Shown here piece by piece: positions 8,747 through 18,163 of a DNA stretch of 64,000 nt (positions within the stretch are counted from its first letter, which is position 1; every line of letters starts with the position of its first letter). A model generated the notes under the pieces. It was given only the letters and a program-made list of their open reading frames with translations. It was not told where the DNA came from and ran no database searches. The position numbers and the translations under genes were made by a program. Source of the DNA: Cycloclasticus sp. symbiont of Bathymodiolus heckerae (GTDB lineage: Bacteria; Pseudomonadota; Gammaproteobacteria; Methylococcales; Cycloclasticaceae); NCBI GenBank assembly GCA_002101235.1, contig LWTL01000113.1, positions 1 through 64,000 of the forward strand, given 5' to 3'.

Positions 8747-10198
8747 TCACAAACTTTTTACCAATGAGTCACCTATTTTTATGACCTCCTCAACCAAATC
8801 ATCCGCATGATGCCAGTCGGTTCGTGCGCCCAAAAAACAGGGTCTAATAACAAAGTTATTATTTACTATCGTGGTACTTGGAATATTGACACCATTCGTC
8901 ATTAACTGGCGATGGATTTGCTTATTCAGCTTATCTAAATCACCCACTTTCTCATCAATATACCTAAAGCAACATACCGACAACATTGGCTCCAACGCGA
9001 GCTCTAATTTTGGGTGTTGTTTCACCAATTTTGCAACACGTCGAGCCATGGCGTTATGCCGACAAATTCTAGCGGTCATTCCATCAACACCTATTTCACG
9101 AATAAGCGCCCAAACAACCGCTCCACGTGTTGCTGCTGATAACTCAACACCTAAATCATGATAAGGAAAACCCATGCTATCCATAGAATTTCGAGCATGT
9201 TCATCTGCAACGGTTGTTGGCTCTAAATAACTCGCGACCCCTTGGTTAAATGTTTTAAACAACATGTCTTTATTTCGAACAAATGTCGCTCCTACACCTA
9301 CAGGCGCTCCTAACCATTTGTGCGCATCAACCGTTACCGAATCTGCTAAGGCTAACCCTTTATACAAGTCGTGTACTTGCGGATCTAATGTGCCGGGCAA
9401 ACCATAAGCGCCATCCACATGAAACCAAATATTGTACTCGCGCGCGATTTCGCCCATTTCTTGCAGTGGGTCAATAGAACCCGTATTTGTACTGCCGGCA
9501 TTCGCAACAATCGCAACTGGAACAGCATCAAGCTCTTTGTCTTTTTCTAACTGCTTTCTAAGCGCGCTTGGGGACAAACACATCATGTTATCAACCGGTA
9601 TGTGCACAACTGAATTTCGTCCCATACCAAGTACGGCTGCTGACCGGTGAATGGTATGGTGGCTTTGCTCCGTTGCGTAAATTTTGCATGCACGTTGCAC
9701 CCCGTCATCAGCAGGATTCAACCCTATTTTCTCAAACGCCCACTGCCTTGCTGCACCTAAACCAATTAAATTAGCCGTTGAACCACCACTGCTGAACACG
9801 CCTTGCATACCGCTAGGCAAATCAAACATTTCCGCCAACCAGTTTAGGGCCAAACCTTCTAAATGATTAAACGCAGTTAAACCAATACGCTGTGGCGAAG
9901 CTGTAATACCGGCTAAGGTAGCAATCGAACCAATGTCCGTTGCAGCCGACGTAATATAGGATGTGCAGCCGGGCTTCGCAATTTGCGACCCGTTAGGAAT
10001 GATGTGCTTCCCCATTTCCGAAATAACCTGTGTTGCACCAACTCCCTGTTGAGGCACTGTACCACTTAGTACTGAACGCCAGCTTTCAACACTCGCCATA
10101 GCATCTGCATGTTCAAAGCGCTGAAACTGTTCTAGATGTTCATTTAGTTGGCTTAAAAGTTGAGAAAGATTGTCGCACTCTGCTTGTTCTTCAAACAC
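8747..10198 (-). CDS. PLP-dependent group II amino-acid decarboxylase
   Basis: 483-residue fold-type I PLP decarboxylase of the glutamate/aromatic amino-acid/cysteine-sulfinate group. PLP lysine K294 is in V-D-A-H-K-W, preceded by the phosphate-binding S-S-G-G-S-T near 136-141, the ring-stacking H181, and D262-x-A264 in H-V-D-G-A-Y. The substrate cannot be read from the sequence. Candidates include aspartate, cysteine sulfinate and aromatic amino acids. The next gene, a cysteine synthase-glutaredoxin fusion, begins 38 bases downstream, so a sulfur amino acid is an attractive guess. First gene of the apparent three-gene unit. Confidence 0.88.
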   Translation of the reverse strand: MFEEQAECDNLSQLLSQLNEHLEQFQRFEHADAMASVESWRSVLSGTVPQQGVGATQVISEMGKHIIPNGSQIAKPGCTSYITSAATDIGSIATLAGITASPQRIGLTAFNHLEGLALNWLAEMFDLPSGMQGVFSSGGSTANLIGLGAARQWAFEKIGLNPADDGVQRACKIYATEQSHHTIHRSAAVLGMGRNSVVHIPVDNMMCLSPSALRKQLEKDKELDAVPVAIVANAGSTNTGSIDPLQEMGEIAREYNIWFHVDGAYGLPGTLDPQVHDLYKGLALADSVTVDAHKWLGAPVGVGATFVRNKDMLFKTFNQGVASYLEPTTVADEHARNSMDSMGFPYHDLGVELSAATRGAVVWALIREIGVDGMTARICRHNAMARRVAKLVKQHPKLELALEPMLSVCCFRYIDEKVGDLDKLNKQIHRQLMTNGVNIPSTTIVNNNFVIRPCFLGARTDWHHADDLVEEVIKIGDSLVKSL

Positions 10199-10270
10199 GA
10201 AATTTACCTTTTATTAACCCCGTTAGTCATACCCTTATACTAACGCTATATGGCTAACTTTGCCTAGCAG

Positions 10271-10465
10271 CTAAAGGCGCATTCCCGTATGTACCGCTGT
10301 CCCAAATATACCAAATAGGATACTGCCAACAATCGACAAAATAATAAAGGCGGGAATTGCTGCGATTGATAATTTGACTAAAAAAACAACCATTGAGATA
10401 AACGGCATTTTCACATCAATAACCCTTACTTCTGTTATGTCTTGTTTATCCACTTTAAAGTCCAT
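10271..10465 (-). CDS. Small membrane protein, unknown function
   Basis: 64 residues with one long or two short hydrophobic segments (about 24-55: V-V-F-L-V-K-L-S, then I-P-A-F-I-I-L-S-I-V-G-S-I-L-F). Its ATG overlaps the stop codon of the methyltransferase gene in a TAATG junction, the usual arrangement for translational coupling. That overlap is the best evidence that it is real. No family is recognised. Confidence 0.65.
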   Translation of the reverse strand: MDFKVDKQDITEVRVIDVKMPFISMVVFLVKLSIAAIPAFIILSIVGSILFGIFGTAVHTGMRL

Positions 10466-11193
10466 TACTCGCTCCCTTTAAACGTCAATTTTGCCAAGTA
10501 GTCGTAATGCGGCCCTTGCTTAATAATCTCACAATCAAAACCATTTGCATCAGCCGCATCTTGCAACAGTTCTTCTGCTACATATAACCAATTAAATGGC
10601 TCACCGCTTATGCCTTTATACGACAAATTAAATTCTACTTCACCGTGATACTTACCGTTCATATCAATCAAATAAGAACCATCCTCTTCTTCAAACATGT
10701 AGATAAGGTCTGAACTATCTAATAGTATTTGCCCATCTGGGGCTAACAGCTTTTTTGCATGGGTGAAAAACTTATCAAACCCTTCAAGGGTTTTCACTAA
10801 GCCAATACCGTTCATCAAAAGTAACAACGTATCGAACGAGCCGTCTTGAAAGTCGTAATAATCAATCAGTTGCACATTGCGCAATCCGCGCTTTTTCATC
10901 ACCTCAACCGAATTCGGCGACACGTCTATCGCGGTTACATTCAAGCCTTTCTCTTGTAAATATAAGCTGTGTGATCCAGCCCCTGCACCTACGTCTAAAA
11001 CCTTACCCTTTGCATTTTGCATGGCTAGCTGTTCTAACTCGGGGCACTCATCGTAGGTTCTAAAGAAATAGCTTGGCGATAACGTATCGTCATCCGCTAT
11101 ATCCATTTTTACCGTAATCGGTGCATTTTCTGTTGTTTGGAAGTAATCCAGCAAAGCCGAACCAATAGGATCTTGTGCCTTATCTATCAGCAT
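10465..11193 (-). CDS. Class I SAM-dependent methyltransferase
   Basis: 242-residue soluble protein. The SAM-binding glycine loop V-L-D-V-G-A-G-A-G-S-H-S is at about 65-76, the acidic ribose contact T-A-I-D-V-S follows near 95, and a Methyltransf_25/11-like core covers about 60-165. The substrate is unknown. It starts 3 bases after the trhO stop and is coupled to the following small membrane protein, so the three form one unit with trhO first. Confidence 0.85.
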   Translation of the reverse strand: MLIDKAQDPIGSALLDYFQTTENAPITVKMDIADDDTLSPSYFFRTYDECPELEQLAMQNAKGKVLDVGAGAGSHSLYLQEKGLNVTAIDVSPNSVEVMKKRGLRNVQLIDYYDFQDGSFDTLLLLMNGIGLVKTLEGFDKFFTHAKKLLAPDGQILLDSSDLIYMFEEEDGSYLIDMNGKYHGEVEFNLSYKGISGEPFNWLYVAEELLQDAADANGFDCEIIKQGPHYDYLAKLTFKGSE

Positions 11194-11196
11194 TTA

Positions 11197-12189
11197 TTAA
11201 ACGCCTGCCTTTTCTTGGTCTGCTCGTTTCTTTTCTACTTTCTCTTGACGGTGTTGCTTTATCAATTCTTTCATTTCACCGCCAATGTGCTCTTCACCAC
11301 GCTCTTTTGCCAATTCAATTTGATGTTGCCGTTCAATATAACGCGCCTTTTGCTCATCATCCGTTTTATCGAAGCAATGATGGCAGCTGATACCTTGTTG
11401 ATAATGCGCGTGCAATTTATCCTGTTCAGTAATTGGCATCCTGCAGCCGTAGCATTGGTCATACTGGCCTTTGTCTAAGTTATGGTCGACTGATACGCGG
11501 TTATCAAAAACAAAACATTCGCCTTCCCACTGCGTTTCCTTTTCAGGCACTTCTTCTAAGTATTTTAAAATACCGCCTTCTAGGTGATAAACCTCATCAA
11601 ACCCTTGTTGCTTTAAGTAGGCCGTTGATTTTTCACAGCGAATACCGCCGGTGCAATACATCGCCACCTTCTTATGTTTAGCTGGGTCAAAATTTTCTTT
11701 CACATAATCAGGGAACTCACGAAAAGTCTCTGTTTCTGGGTTAATCGCACCTTTAAAGGCACCAATAGCCACTTCATAATCATTTCTTGTATCCACCAAT
11801 AACACATCAGGGTCGGTAATAAGTGCGTTCCAATCTTTAGGTTTTACGTACGTGCCAACAATATGGTTTGGGTCTATATCCTCAATGCCCATCGTTACAA
11901 TTTCTTTTTTAAGTTTAACTTTGGTGCGGTTAAACGGCTGCGTATCCACATAAGACTCTTTATGCACTAAATTTTTAAATTCATCTTTATTTTTTAACCA
12001 CTGCAACAAATGGTCAATGGCTTTTCGTTTACCGGCTACCGTGCCATTAATGCCTTCAGCAGCCAATAACAATGTGCCGCGAATACCATGGTGGTTCATT
12101 AGTTTAAGTAGGGGCTGTTTTAAGGTTGTATGATCATCCAAACGGACAAAATGATAGAGCGCACAAACAACGTAATCTTGATCTTTCAT
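11197..12189 (-). CDS. trhO: tRNA uridine(34) hydroxylase TrhO (rhodanese domain)
   Basis: 330 residues. TrhO makes 5-hydroxyuridine at position 34 of certain tRNAs, an O2-dependent route parallel to TrhP. Residues 1-95 form the N-terminal acylphosphatase-like domain. Residues about 120-215 are a rhodanese domain with the active-site loop C-T-G-G-I-R-C-E starting at C179. The C-terminal part has C-x-x-C and C-H-H-C pairs (about 247-272), probably a metal knuckle, and then a charged helix. Formerly called YceA. It leads the unit with the methyltransferase and the small membrane protein. Confidence 0.95.
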   Translation of the reverse strand: MKDQDYVVCALYHFVRLDDHTTLKQPLLKLMNHHGIRGTLLLAAEGINGTVAGKRKAIDHLLQWLKNKDEFKNLVHKESYVDTQPFNRTKVKLKKEIVTMGIEDIDPNHIVGTYVKPKDWNALITDPDVLLVDTRNDYEVAIGAFKGAINPETETFREFPDYVKENFDPAKHKKVAMYCTGGIRCEKSTAYLKQQGFDEVYHLEGGILKYLEEVPEKETQWEGECFVFDNRVSVDHNLDKGQYDQCYGCRMPITEQDKLHAHYQQGISCHHCFDKTDDEQKARYIERQHQIELAKERGEEHIGGEMKELIKQHRQEKVEKKRADQEKAGV

Positions 12190-12259
12190 AGGTTTCCTTT
12201 GTTAGCTGGCTGGAACGTAAATCCAGTGCCAAGAACGGCTATTTTAACAAAAGCCTCCC

Positions 12260-12787
12260 TTATCGGTACTCTTCTGTACGTATAACGTGATTTATATCAT
12301 CATCCGCCAGATACATTTCGCCATCTTGAATACTGCATTGTAACGCCATTGTTCGTTTCACCATTTCGTCTACACCATCAGCACGGATATGAAGAACGCG
12401 GAGGTTCTTAAAGCGCGCTAATTTTTCACGTTGTTGTTGCCACCAAACAGAGGCTTTGCCTTCATGATAGGTATAAATAATCACTTCCCTAGCGCGGCCA
12501 CATGCTTTGCGTATACGCTTTTCATCTGGCTGCCCGAGGTCAATCCATAATTCAATTTCACCGGTTAAAGACTTTTGCCATAGCTCCGGTTCATCATCTG
12601 TTGATAGGCCTTTAGTAAAACTCAGCCTCTCGTGCGCATTCGCCATAAATGCAATAAGCCGCACCATGAAACGAAAATTATTCTCTGATGGGTGCTGCGC
12701 TATCGTCAATTCATGCTGGTGATAATAATGCCGGTCCATATCCGAAATATTGACCGATACTTTATTAATGGTTGAGCTAATTGCCAT
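12260..12787 (-). CDS. yaeQ: YaeQ family protein
   Basis: 175 residues, matching the YaeQ family in length and key motifs: D-x-D-R-x-Y-Y near 17-22 with H-x-L-T-x-A-x-H-P-S-E, F-x-x-G-L-S-T-D-D-E-P-x-L-W near 60-72, and W-I-D-L-G-Q-P-D near 82-89. YaeQ has a PD-(D/E)XK nuclease-like fold with no firmly assigned role; the old link to RfaH suppression is not well supported. Monocistronic by spacing. Confidence 0.9.
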   Translation of the reverse strand: MAISSTINKVSVNISDMDRHYYHQHELTIAQHPSENNFRFMVRLIAFMANAHERLSFTKGLSTDDEPELWQKSLTGEIELWIDLGQPDEKRIRKACGRAREVIIYTYHEGKASVWWQQQREKLARFKNLRVLHIRADGVDEMVKRTMALQCSIQDGEMYLADDDINHVIRTEEYR

Positions 12788-13063
12788 ACATAAAAATTCT
12801 CTTGGATTTAAATAATAGAGAGGAGCTTATCAAGCGACTGCGTTGATAACTAAATTTCCTTAACCAGAAAAGGAACTTTATATCGACTAACTAGAGAAAA
12901 CTACAATTATTTTGCTGCTATAAATATAATGAGAGTGACAATTTCAGCAGGCCCTGTTGTTAAGTCATCGATAACTTTATGCGAAGAATCGTTTATTTGA
13001 AGTATGCCCTAAGCTCCGTTTAATCGGGCTTAGCAAAGACTAGCCTTCTCGCCTGTAGTATCT

Positions 13064-15403
13064 TCAACCTTTCAAAAGCAAATGGTCAATAGGCGCTGGT
13101 TTATGAATCCCATAACCCTGAAGGAAATCCACACCAAGTAAACGAAGCTTTTCTGCAATGGCATCATTCTCAACAAATTCAGCAATAGTTTTCATCCCCA
13201 TAACATGGCCAATATTGTTAATTGATTCGACCATCGCCGCATCAATGGGATCATCAAGAATATCCCTTACAAATAGACCGTCTATTTTCAACGTATCAAC
13301 ATTAAGGTTTTTAAGATAGCCAAATGAAGATAGTCCACTGCCAAAGTCGTCAAGGGAAAATCCACACCCATGCTCTTTTATAGCCTTAATAAAGTTATTT
13401 GCATCATGTAAATTGGCAATCGCCATTGTTTCAGTTACTTCAAAATGTATTCTTGATGGGCAAACCTTTCCAGAAGATAGCCAGCTCTCAATCTGCTCAA
13501 GCACATGAGAATCTCCCATTGAGCGACCCGATAGATTTAAGGAGAAATGCGTGTCTTTATGCAAGGAGTCAGCATGGCGCGCTACCCATTCAAACGTTTC
13601 ATTAATAACCCAATAATCAATTTTTGAAATCAGACCGTAACGTTCTGCTGAAGGTAAAAAGGCACCAGGGGGAATAATAGTCCCGTCATCATTAAGACGA
13701 ATTAAAACCTCATAATTAACATGCTCTAGTGACGAGTCCGTTGGGCTTATTTCTTGAACATATAAACAAAACTTATCTTGCTCAAGGGCGTCATTAATAC
13801 GAGCAACCCAGAGTAGTTCGCTATGTTGCAGCATAAGCTTCTCATCGGACTCTCTATAAACATGGACTCTGCTCCTGCCTGCATCCTTAGCTGCGTAGCA
13901 GGCTATATCGGCATACTTAAGTACATCCTGTTCCGTTGCTGTGTTTTTATCAATGAGAGATATGCCAATACTAACCCCTATGGTGAAGTGTTGATCTTCC
14001 CAAGGAAAGTGAAAATCACTAACTAAGGCAATAAGAGATTCGGCCTTCTCAACAGCATCACTCAAGTCGCAATTAATCATCAATACCGCGAACTCATCGC
14101 CTCCTAAGCGTGCCAATATATCTGTTTCTCGCAAATGAGATGTGAATACCTGACTAATTTGTTTTAACAGTTCATCACCAGCCGCGTGCCCTGATGTGTC
14201 ATTAACAATTTTGAACTGATCAAGGTCTAGAAAACAAAGAACGCTTTGCTGCTTTGTTCTTTTTGCAAGGAGGACAGTTTGTTTCAACTGAACCTCGAAT
14301 TCAGCACGATTCATTAGTCCGGTTAACCCATCATGCGTAGCTTGATAGGCTAGTTCTCGTGTGGTTTTATGAGCATCTGTAACATCTCTAATCGTAGCAA
14401 TAGCAACCTTATCTTCATCGTTACCTGCCATACTGAGGTTAATTGATACCTCTATCTCATCCCCATTCTTTTTAAGTGCAAACAATTCGGTTTTATCCGA
14501 CATTTTACGAGTCTTTGGGTGCTTAAAATATGAATCGCGAAGCTTTGGGTGAGGCGTTGAAAACCGGCGTGGAATTAGTGCTTCAACCTTCATGGTTAAC
14601 AGCTCTTGTGATGTATAACCAAACAAAGAAACCGCCTCATTATTAACTCGAATAATCTCTCCACTAGAATTAGAACAAATAGTTGCTTCAGGTGCTGTAT
14701 CAAGTAGCGTATCAACCCATTTTTGCGCCCTTACTGCCCCATCATTTGATTTTCTAATCTGCCTTATATAATAGATCAACAAGGCCGTTAATATGATAAG
14801 AGGAATAGCAAAAATCTGGCCTCTACTGAGCAATTGGTTAGCTTTAGAAAATGAGAGGCTCGTAGCTTTTTGTATCAGATTAGACCGCTTAACAATTTGC
14901 TCTCGTAAAGCCTCCAATGCCTTAAGAGCTTGTTTATCATCAACTTTTACCGTGTCATCTATATCTGCCAGGAGCTCTTCAGTTTGATACATCGAAAAGG
15001 CAACTTCGAGTTGCTCCTCATAATCATCGACAGTTAGTTTTATGGCTTTTAGTAGTCCTAGACTATCTAGATTCTTTACTTCTTGGCTAGAAGCACCTAA
15101 CAATTCCAACGTTTTAATATTGAGGTGTATATGAGAGACATCGTGTTTAAAAAGCTCTAGGTATTTTGAGTCACCACGAATTACATAATTCTTAAAGTTA
15201 TGGATCATCCCCCCATACCCAAGGTGTGCATTAAGCGCTAGTAGCGTTTCGGTTACTTTGGTTTCATGCTCAATATATAGATTCCAGCTATTATTAACTT
15301 GAGAATACACCTTCCCCGTTGACTGAATAAACCATAGCCAACCTGATGTTAGAAATAAAATAGCAACTAATATTACAATTTGGATCAGTTTGAGTTTTTT
15401 CAT
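13064..15403 (-). CDS. Membrane sensor with PAS, GGDEF and EAL domains
   Basis: 779 residues. A transmembrane helix at about 7-25, a periplasmic helical sensor region 26-190, a second helix at about 194-214, PAS about 228-345, GGDEF about 350-520 and EAL about 530-775. The diguanylate cyclase motif G-G-D-E-F (434-438) is intact. The phosphodiesterase domain has E-V-L rather than E-A-L at 565-567, but the metal and catalytic residues are present: E565, N623, E657 in V-T-E-T, D685-D686, K706 and E742. Both activities are possible; a GGDEF-EAL protein may use only one. It lies beside the decayed element that carries a separate EAL fragment. Confidence 0.92.
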   Translation of the reverse strand: MKKLKLIQIVILVAILFLTSGWLWFIQSTGKVYSQVNNSWNLYIEHETKVTETLLALNAHLGYGGMIHNFKNYVIRGDSKYLELFKHDVSHIHLNIKTLELLGASSQEVKNLDSLGLLKAIKLTVDDYEEQLEVAFSMYQTEELLADIDDTVKVDDKQALKALEALREQIVKRSNLIQKATSLSFSKANQLLSRGQIFAIPLIILTALLIYYIRQIRKSNDGAVRAQKWVDTLLDTAPEATICSNSSGEIIRVNNEAVSLFGYTSQELLTMKVEALIPRRFSTPHPKLRDSYFKHPKTRKMSDKTELFALKKNGDEIEVSINLSMAGNDEDKVAIATIRDVTDAHKTTRELAYQATHDGLTGLMNRAEFEVQLKQTVLLAKRTKQQSVLCFLDLDQFKIVNDTSGHAAGDELLKQISQVFTSHLRETDILARLGGDEFAVLMINCDLSDAVEKAESLIALVSDFHFPWEDQHFTIGVSIGISLIDKNTATEQDVLKYADIACYAAKDAGRSRVHVYRESDEKLMLQHSELLWVARINDALEQDKFCLYVQEISPTDSSLEHVNYEVLIRLNDDGTIIPPGAFLPSAERYGLISKIDYWVINETFEWVARHADSLHKDTHFSLNLSGRSMGDSHVLEQIESWLSSGKVCPSRIHFEVTETMAIANLHDANNFIKAIKEHGCGFSLDDFGSGLSSFGYLKNLNVDTLKIDGLFVRDILDDPIDAAMVESINNIGHVMGMKTIAEFVENDAIAEKLRLLGVDFLQGYGIHKPAPIDHLLLKG

Positions 15404-15804
15404 TGCAATAACAACTTATGTTTTGAGTCATTGATCAGGTGCACAAACATCCATTTAAGCTACAGTTACATTAAATGATAGTCGAAAAAATTAGGTTGTG
15501 TGTCTGTAGCGGGTTTTATCGTAACTAGTTGCCAACTCCAAACTGGGTCAACAAATATACATCGGAAGGTATGCTATAAAGCATCAAAAGATGCACGGCG
15601 GAGCAAGGCAAGGCCACGATAACCTTTATTCATAAGGGCGTTGGTGGAGAGAGGGGCTTCCTTATATTTACACCTATACAAATCAATAACTTATGCGGCA
15701 TTTTTCGCCAAACCCCACACTTTCAAACCACGCTGTTTTACTGGTTATTTCTGTATTTATTTACAAAAAACACTTTTCAGAACCGACTACTGTTGATCAT
15801 TGGG
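15404..15804. other. Intergenic region at left edge of decayed element
   Basis: No gene is seen. The only informative sequence is the partial copy of the tRNA-Ser 3' end at 15642-15653. The DNA left of it reads as the upstream region of the GGDEF-EAL gene; the DNA right of it is AT-rich non-coding sequence leading to the EAL fragment. Confidence 0.5.
15642..15661 (+). repeat. Degraded att-like copy of tRNA-Ser 3' end
   Basis: TGGTGGAGAGAG at 15642-15653 matches 18164-18175, the last 12 bases of tRNA-Ser(GGA) including CCA, in the same orientation. Allowing loss of one GA unit extends the match by two or three more bases, followed by partial similarity to the T-arm. It lies 2.5 kb from the tRNA with an integrase remnant between, as expected for the distal att site of an integrative element. 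The GA-rich sequence makes chance similarity possible. Confidence 0.55.
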
Positions 15805-16053
15805 TCACCGGCTTGAAAACAAGTAACCTTGATAATTAGAACAGCCATATTCCAATAGCATCTCTTGCTGCTGCGTGGTTTCCACGCCTTCGGCTATAAC
15901 ATTTAGACCTAACCCACGCCCCATCGCGATAGTGGTTTTTACAATAGACCTGTCTTGTTTGTCATGCTCTAAATCACGCACAAATGATTGGTCTACTTTC
16001 AACTGATCTAACGGCAAATGTCGAATTATGTTGTTTGCAGCAACATCTACGGT
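15805..16053 (-). pseudogene. EAL-domain fragment (truncated phosphodiesterase)
   Basis: About 80 codons. They match the C-terminal third of an EAL domain: R-H-L-P-L-D-Q-L-K-V-D-Q-S-F-V-R-D, then A-M-G-R-G-L-G-L, A-E-G-V-E-T, and Y-Q-G-Y-L-F-S. The upstream frame has a stop (TAA) just before the fragment and shows none of the earlier EAL motifs (E-x-L, D-D-F-G-T-G). The end is cut at F-S-S-R where a K-P usually follows. A TTG at 16015-16017 could start it but has no ribosome-binding site. A remnant of a larger protein, inside the proposed decayed element. Confidence 0.75.
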
Positions 16054-16205
16054 GTTAGCAATAGCTTACAGTGTTTCGGTGTTCGTCATCGTAGTTGAAG
16101 ATGTATAGATTACTTTGTAGTGGCTTAAAATCTACAGCTGTTTTCATGATTAGCGACCTAACGCCTCTTTTTACAGTCAACTGGATTGGACTGTTAGAAT
16201 GTGTT

Positions 16206-16661
16206 TTACAGTGCAGAAGCAATTTTTTCTGCCTCAAATCTTTTACCTATCTGGTGTAAAGACAAAACATCCTTCTTAATTTTAGTCGATGAGTTTCTTG
16301 GATTATATTGAACTTGAACAACCTTTTTACCTTGAGATTTTAGAAAGTCTTCAACATCTTGATTATGAGGCTTTCTTCCCCAGTCTTCGCCAATAACAAA
16401 AATATCGGCCTTAACTTCCTTACAAACCGCAATATAATCCAACTCGTGATATGGTAATACAATATCTACACAGCGTAGTGCCTGAAGCATTTCTATACGT
16501 TGTTCAAGTGGAATGACGGGGATATTAGGCTTATACAATTTCACTACTTCATCAGAAGCAACACCAACAGCGACAGTATCACCTAATGTGGCGCAATATT
16601 CCAATAATGCAAGATGTCCAACATGTAATAAATCAAAGGTGCCTACCGTATATACAACCAT
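16206..16661 (-). CDS. Cytidylyltransferase (glycerol-3-phosphate/phosphocholine type)
   Basis: 151 residues, a single nucleotidyltransferase domain. The start T-V-G-T-F-D-L-L-H-V-G-H gives the HxGH motif at 13-16. G-E-D-W-G-R-K-P lies near 103-110, and N-S-S-T-K-I-K-K near 131-138 replaces the usual R-T-x-G-I-S-T-T. Members transfer CMP from CTP to an alcohol phosphate such as glycerol 3-phosphate or phosphocholine. The neighbour 42 bases upstream is a CDP-alcohol phosphatidyltransferase, which uses CDP-activated alcohols or lipids, so the pair probably acts in one lipid or polymer head-group pathway. The substrate is not determinable. Cargo of the proposed element. Confidence 0.82.
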   Translation of the reverse strand: MVVYTVGTFDLLHVGHLALLEYCATLGDTVAVGVASDEVVKLYKPNIPVIPLEQRIEMLQALRCVDIVLPYHELDYIAVCKEVKADIFVIGEDWGRKPHNQDVEDFLKSQGKKVVQVQYNPRNSSTKIKKDVLSLHQIGKRFEAEKIASAL

Positions 16662-16703
16662 TATGTTACCTAATTCCTAGATTAAAGTGATTTTCGTTAT
16701 TTG

Positions 16704-17357
16704 TTATAACAGTTTTCCACCATAGATGGCTGTTATTCCAAGCGTGTAAATAGCAAGAATATAAACATTGACTGAGTTACCAGAAAGTTTTGGTGTTTTA
16801 ATTTGCGACACATTCAAAGCAGCGAGCCCTAAGCCACTAAAATAAAGAACGACCGAAAAGCTTCCCTCGTTAAACATACCTTCGAATAAAAATATGAAAA
16901 CGAGTATTAGGCTGTTGTTATCAAGCGCTAACCCAGTGTATTTCGAGCCACCAGCAAGACCGTATACACTAAAATAACTCAGCCTTATTGCACTAGCAGC
17001 GAGCATTAAAAAAGCACCGACTAAAAATATAGGCTCAAATTTCCCATAGCTCATTAAAAGAATGGCAGGAGCGACACCATAGCTCACGATGTCGATTAAG
17101 ACATCAAGTTGCCCGCCAAATGCTCTGTCGTTACCTGTTCGCCCTTTTAATCTTCGCGCAATGAGGCCATCCGCCCAATCAAATGCAACAGCCCAGACCA
17201 TGCCGATCATTGCGGCAGCGTAAATACCTAAAATGCTGAAGTAAATGGCTAATATTGTGCAAGCTAATCCTGCAAGTGAACACAGGTTAGGAATATCTTT
17301 CACATAGGAAAGAATAGTAGGTTGTAACTCTTGAGCTTCTGAATTGTCTGTAATCAT
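16704..17357 (-). CDS. CDP-alcohol phosphatidyltransferase
   Basis: 217-residue inner-membrane enzyme with about six hydrophobic segments. The catalytic motif starts at D60-x-x-D63-G64-x-x-A67-R68 and ends with G81-x3-D85-x3-D89. The stretch between A-R and G is 12 residues instead of the canonical 8, a small insertion in the substrate-binding loop. The following S-Y-G-V-A-P-A resembles phosphatidylserine synthases. It would join a CDP-linked lipid or alcohol to a second alcohol. Probably co-transcribed with the downstream cytidylyltransferase (42-base gap). Confidence 0.85.
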   Translation of the reverse strand: MITDNSEAQELQPTILSYVKDIPNLCSLAGLACTILAIYFSILGIYAAAMIGMVWAVAFDWADGLIARRLKGRTGNDRAFGGQLDVLIDIVSYGVAPAILLMSYGKFEPIFLVGAFLMLAASAIRLSYFSVYGLAGGSKYTGLALDNNSLILVFIFLFEGMFNEGSFSVVLYFSGLGLAALNVSQIKTPKLSGNSVNVYILAIYTLGITAIYGGKLL

Positions 17358-17684
17358 TTACGACCCTAACTAAATCGGAGGATTATAGCCTAAAGTTGGG
17401 AATAGGTTCTGGATACCTTTCTTTCCGACATTATATACAAACATAAGGCTTTTTAGCTGAGCTGTAAAATGCGGTTTGGCTTGCCTCGTTTTATGCCCAT
17501 TACCTAAACCTTATTCACTGCATGAGAGCCATTTTAATGAGTAGTGGATTTCACACCGATTAGTAGGCGCACTTAGCCACTAATAACCACCGCGTTTTTC
17601 ACTGCTAGATATGCTCATTATAGTGCGTACTAATTGAGTCTTTTTCATGAGATGAGCGAAAGGCACATTCATGCTAAATATTTT
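17358..17684. other. Non-coding stretch inside decayed element
   Basis: No supported gene lies between the CDP-alcohol phosphatidyltransferase start and the integrase fragment. This is probably where the integrase catalytic domain and other cargo once were; no recognisable remnant of the catalytic domain was found by reading the minus strand. Confidence 0.45.
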
Positions 17685-18130
17685 TTATCGATTACTGGTG
17701 ATCCATATATCTTCGAGGATATGCTCGATATGTGCAGGCTCTATGCTATCAACTGGCAATTTTCCTGTCGTTGGAAAGGCGTACGTTTTAAGGCTGCTGA
17801 TCCATTGATTACAATGTCTGACGTTCTTAAACTCGTGCTTTTTGATGTTATGGACTTTGACAGCCATATCAGCAAAGCTGGTTTGCTGTAATTGCGCTTT
17901 AATCAACGCTTGCTCATTGAGTCTTTTTTTTGCAGGATCGGGGCTTTGCCGTCTTTAATGGTTTGTTTGGTGGCACGGGCTTTTTCTCGCGCTTGAGCAA
18001 GTAAAACTTCGGGGAAGCCGCCTAAACCTATATCTTTGCGCTGACCACCAACGGTGACACGTTGCAACCAACACTTCGCCCCTGTTTTTGGAGACTTGCA
18101 ACATTAAACCGGGCGCCCCACCTACGGTGT
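17685..18130 (-). pseudogene. Broken P4-type tyrosine recombinase (integrase), N-terminal part
   Basis: Reading across frames gives the N-terminal half of a tRNA-targeting integrase. First G-G-A-P-G-L-M-L-Q-V-S-K-N, then after a frameshift near 18070 W-L-Q-R-V-T-V-G-G-Q-R-K-D-I-G-L-G-G-F-P-E-V, then L-A-Q-A-R-E-K-A-R. After a second frameshift near 17940 come D-P-A-K-K-R-L-N-E-Q and the Y-A-F-P-x-x-G-x-x-P-V core-binding segment, ending at a stop at 17685-17687. The catalytic R...HxxR...Y domain is absent. The arrangement beside tRNA-Ser, transcribed away from it, is typical of such elements. Dead by frameshift and truncation. Confidence 0.85.
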
Positions 18131-18163
18131 AGCGTTATTTTGCGTTCTGAAATATAGCGTAAA

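Noticed and set aside
16055-16237. Open frame of 60 codons between the EAL fragment and the cytidylyltransferase
   Set aside because: Overlaps the end of the cytidylyltransferase in another frame, has no ribosome-binding site and no recognisable composition; treated as decayed non-coding DNA.
17634-17891. Plus-strand open frame of 85 codons
   Set aside because: It lies antisense to the integrase fragment, whose minus-strand reading matches a known family.
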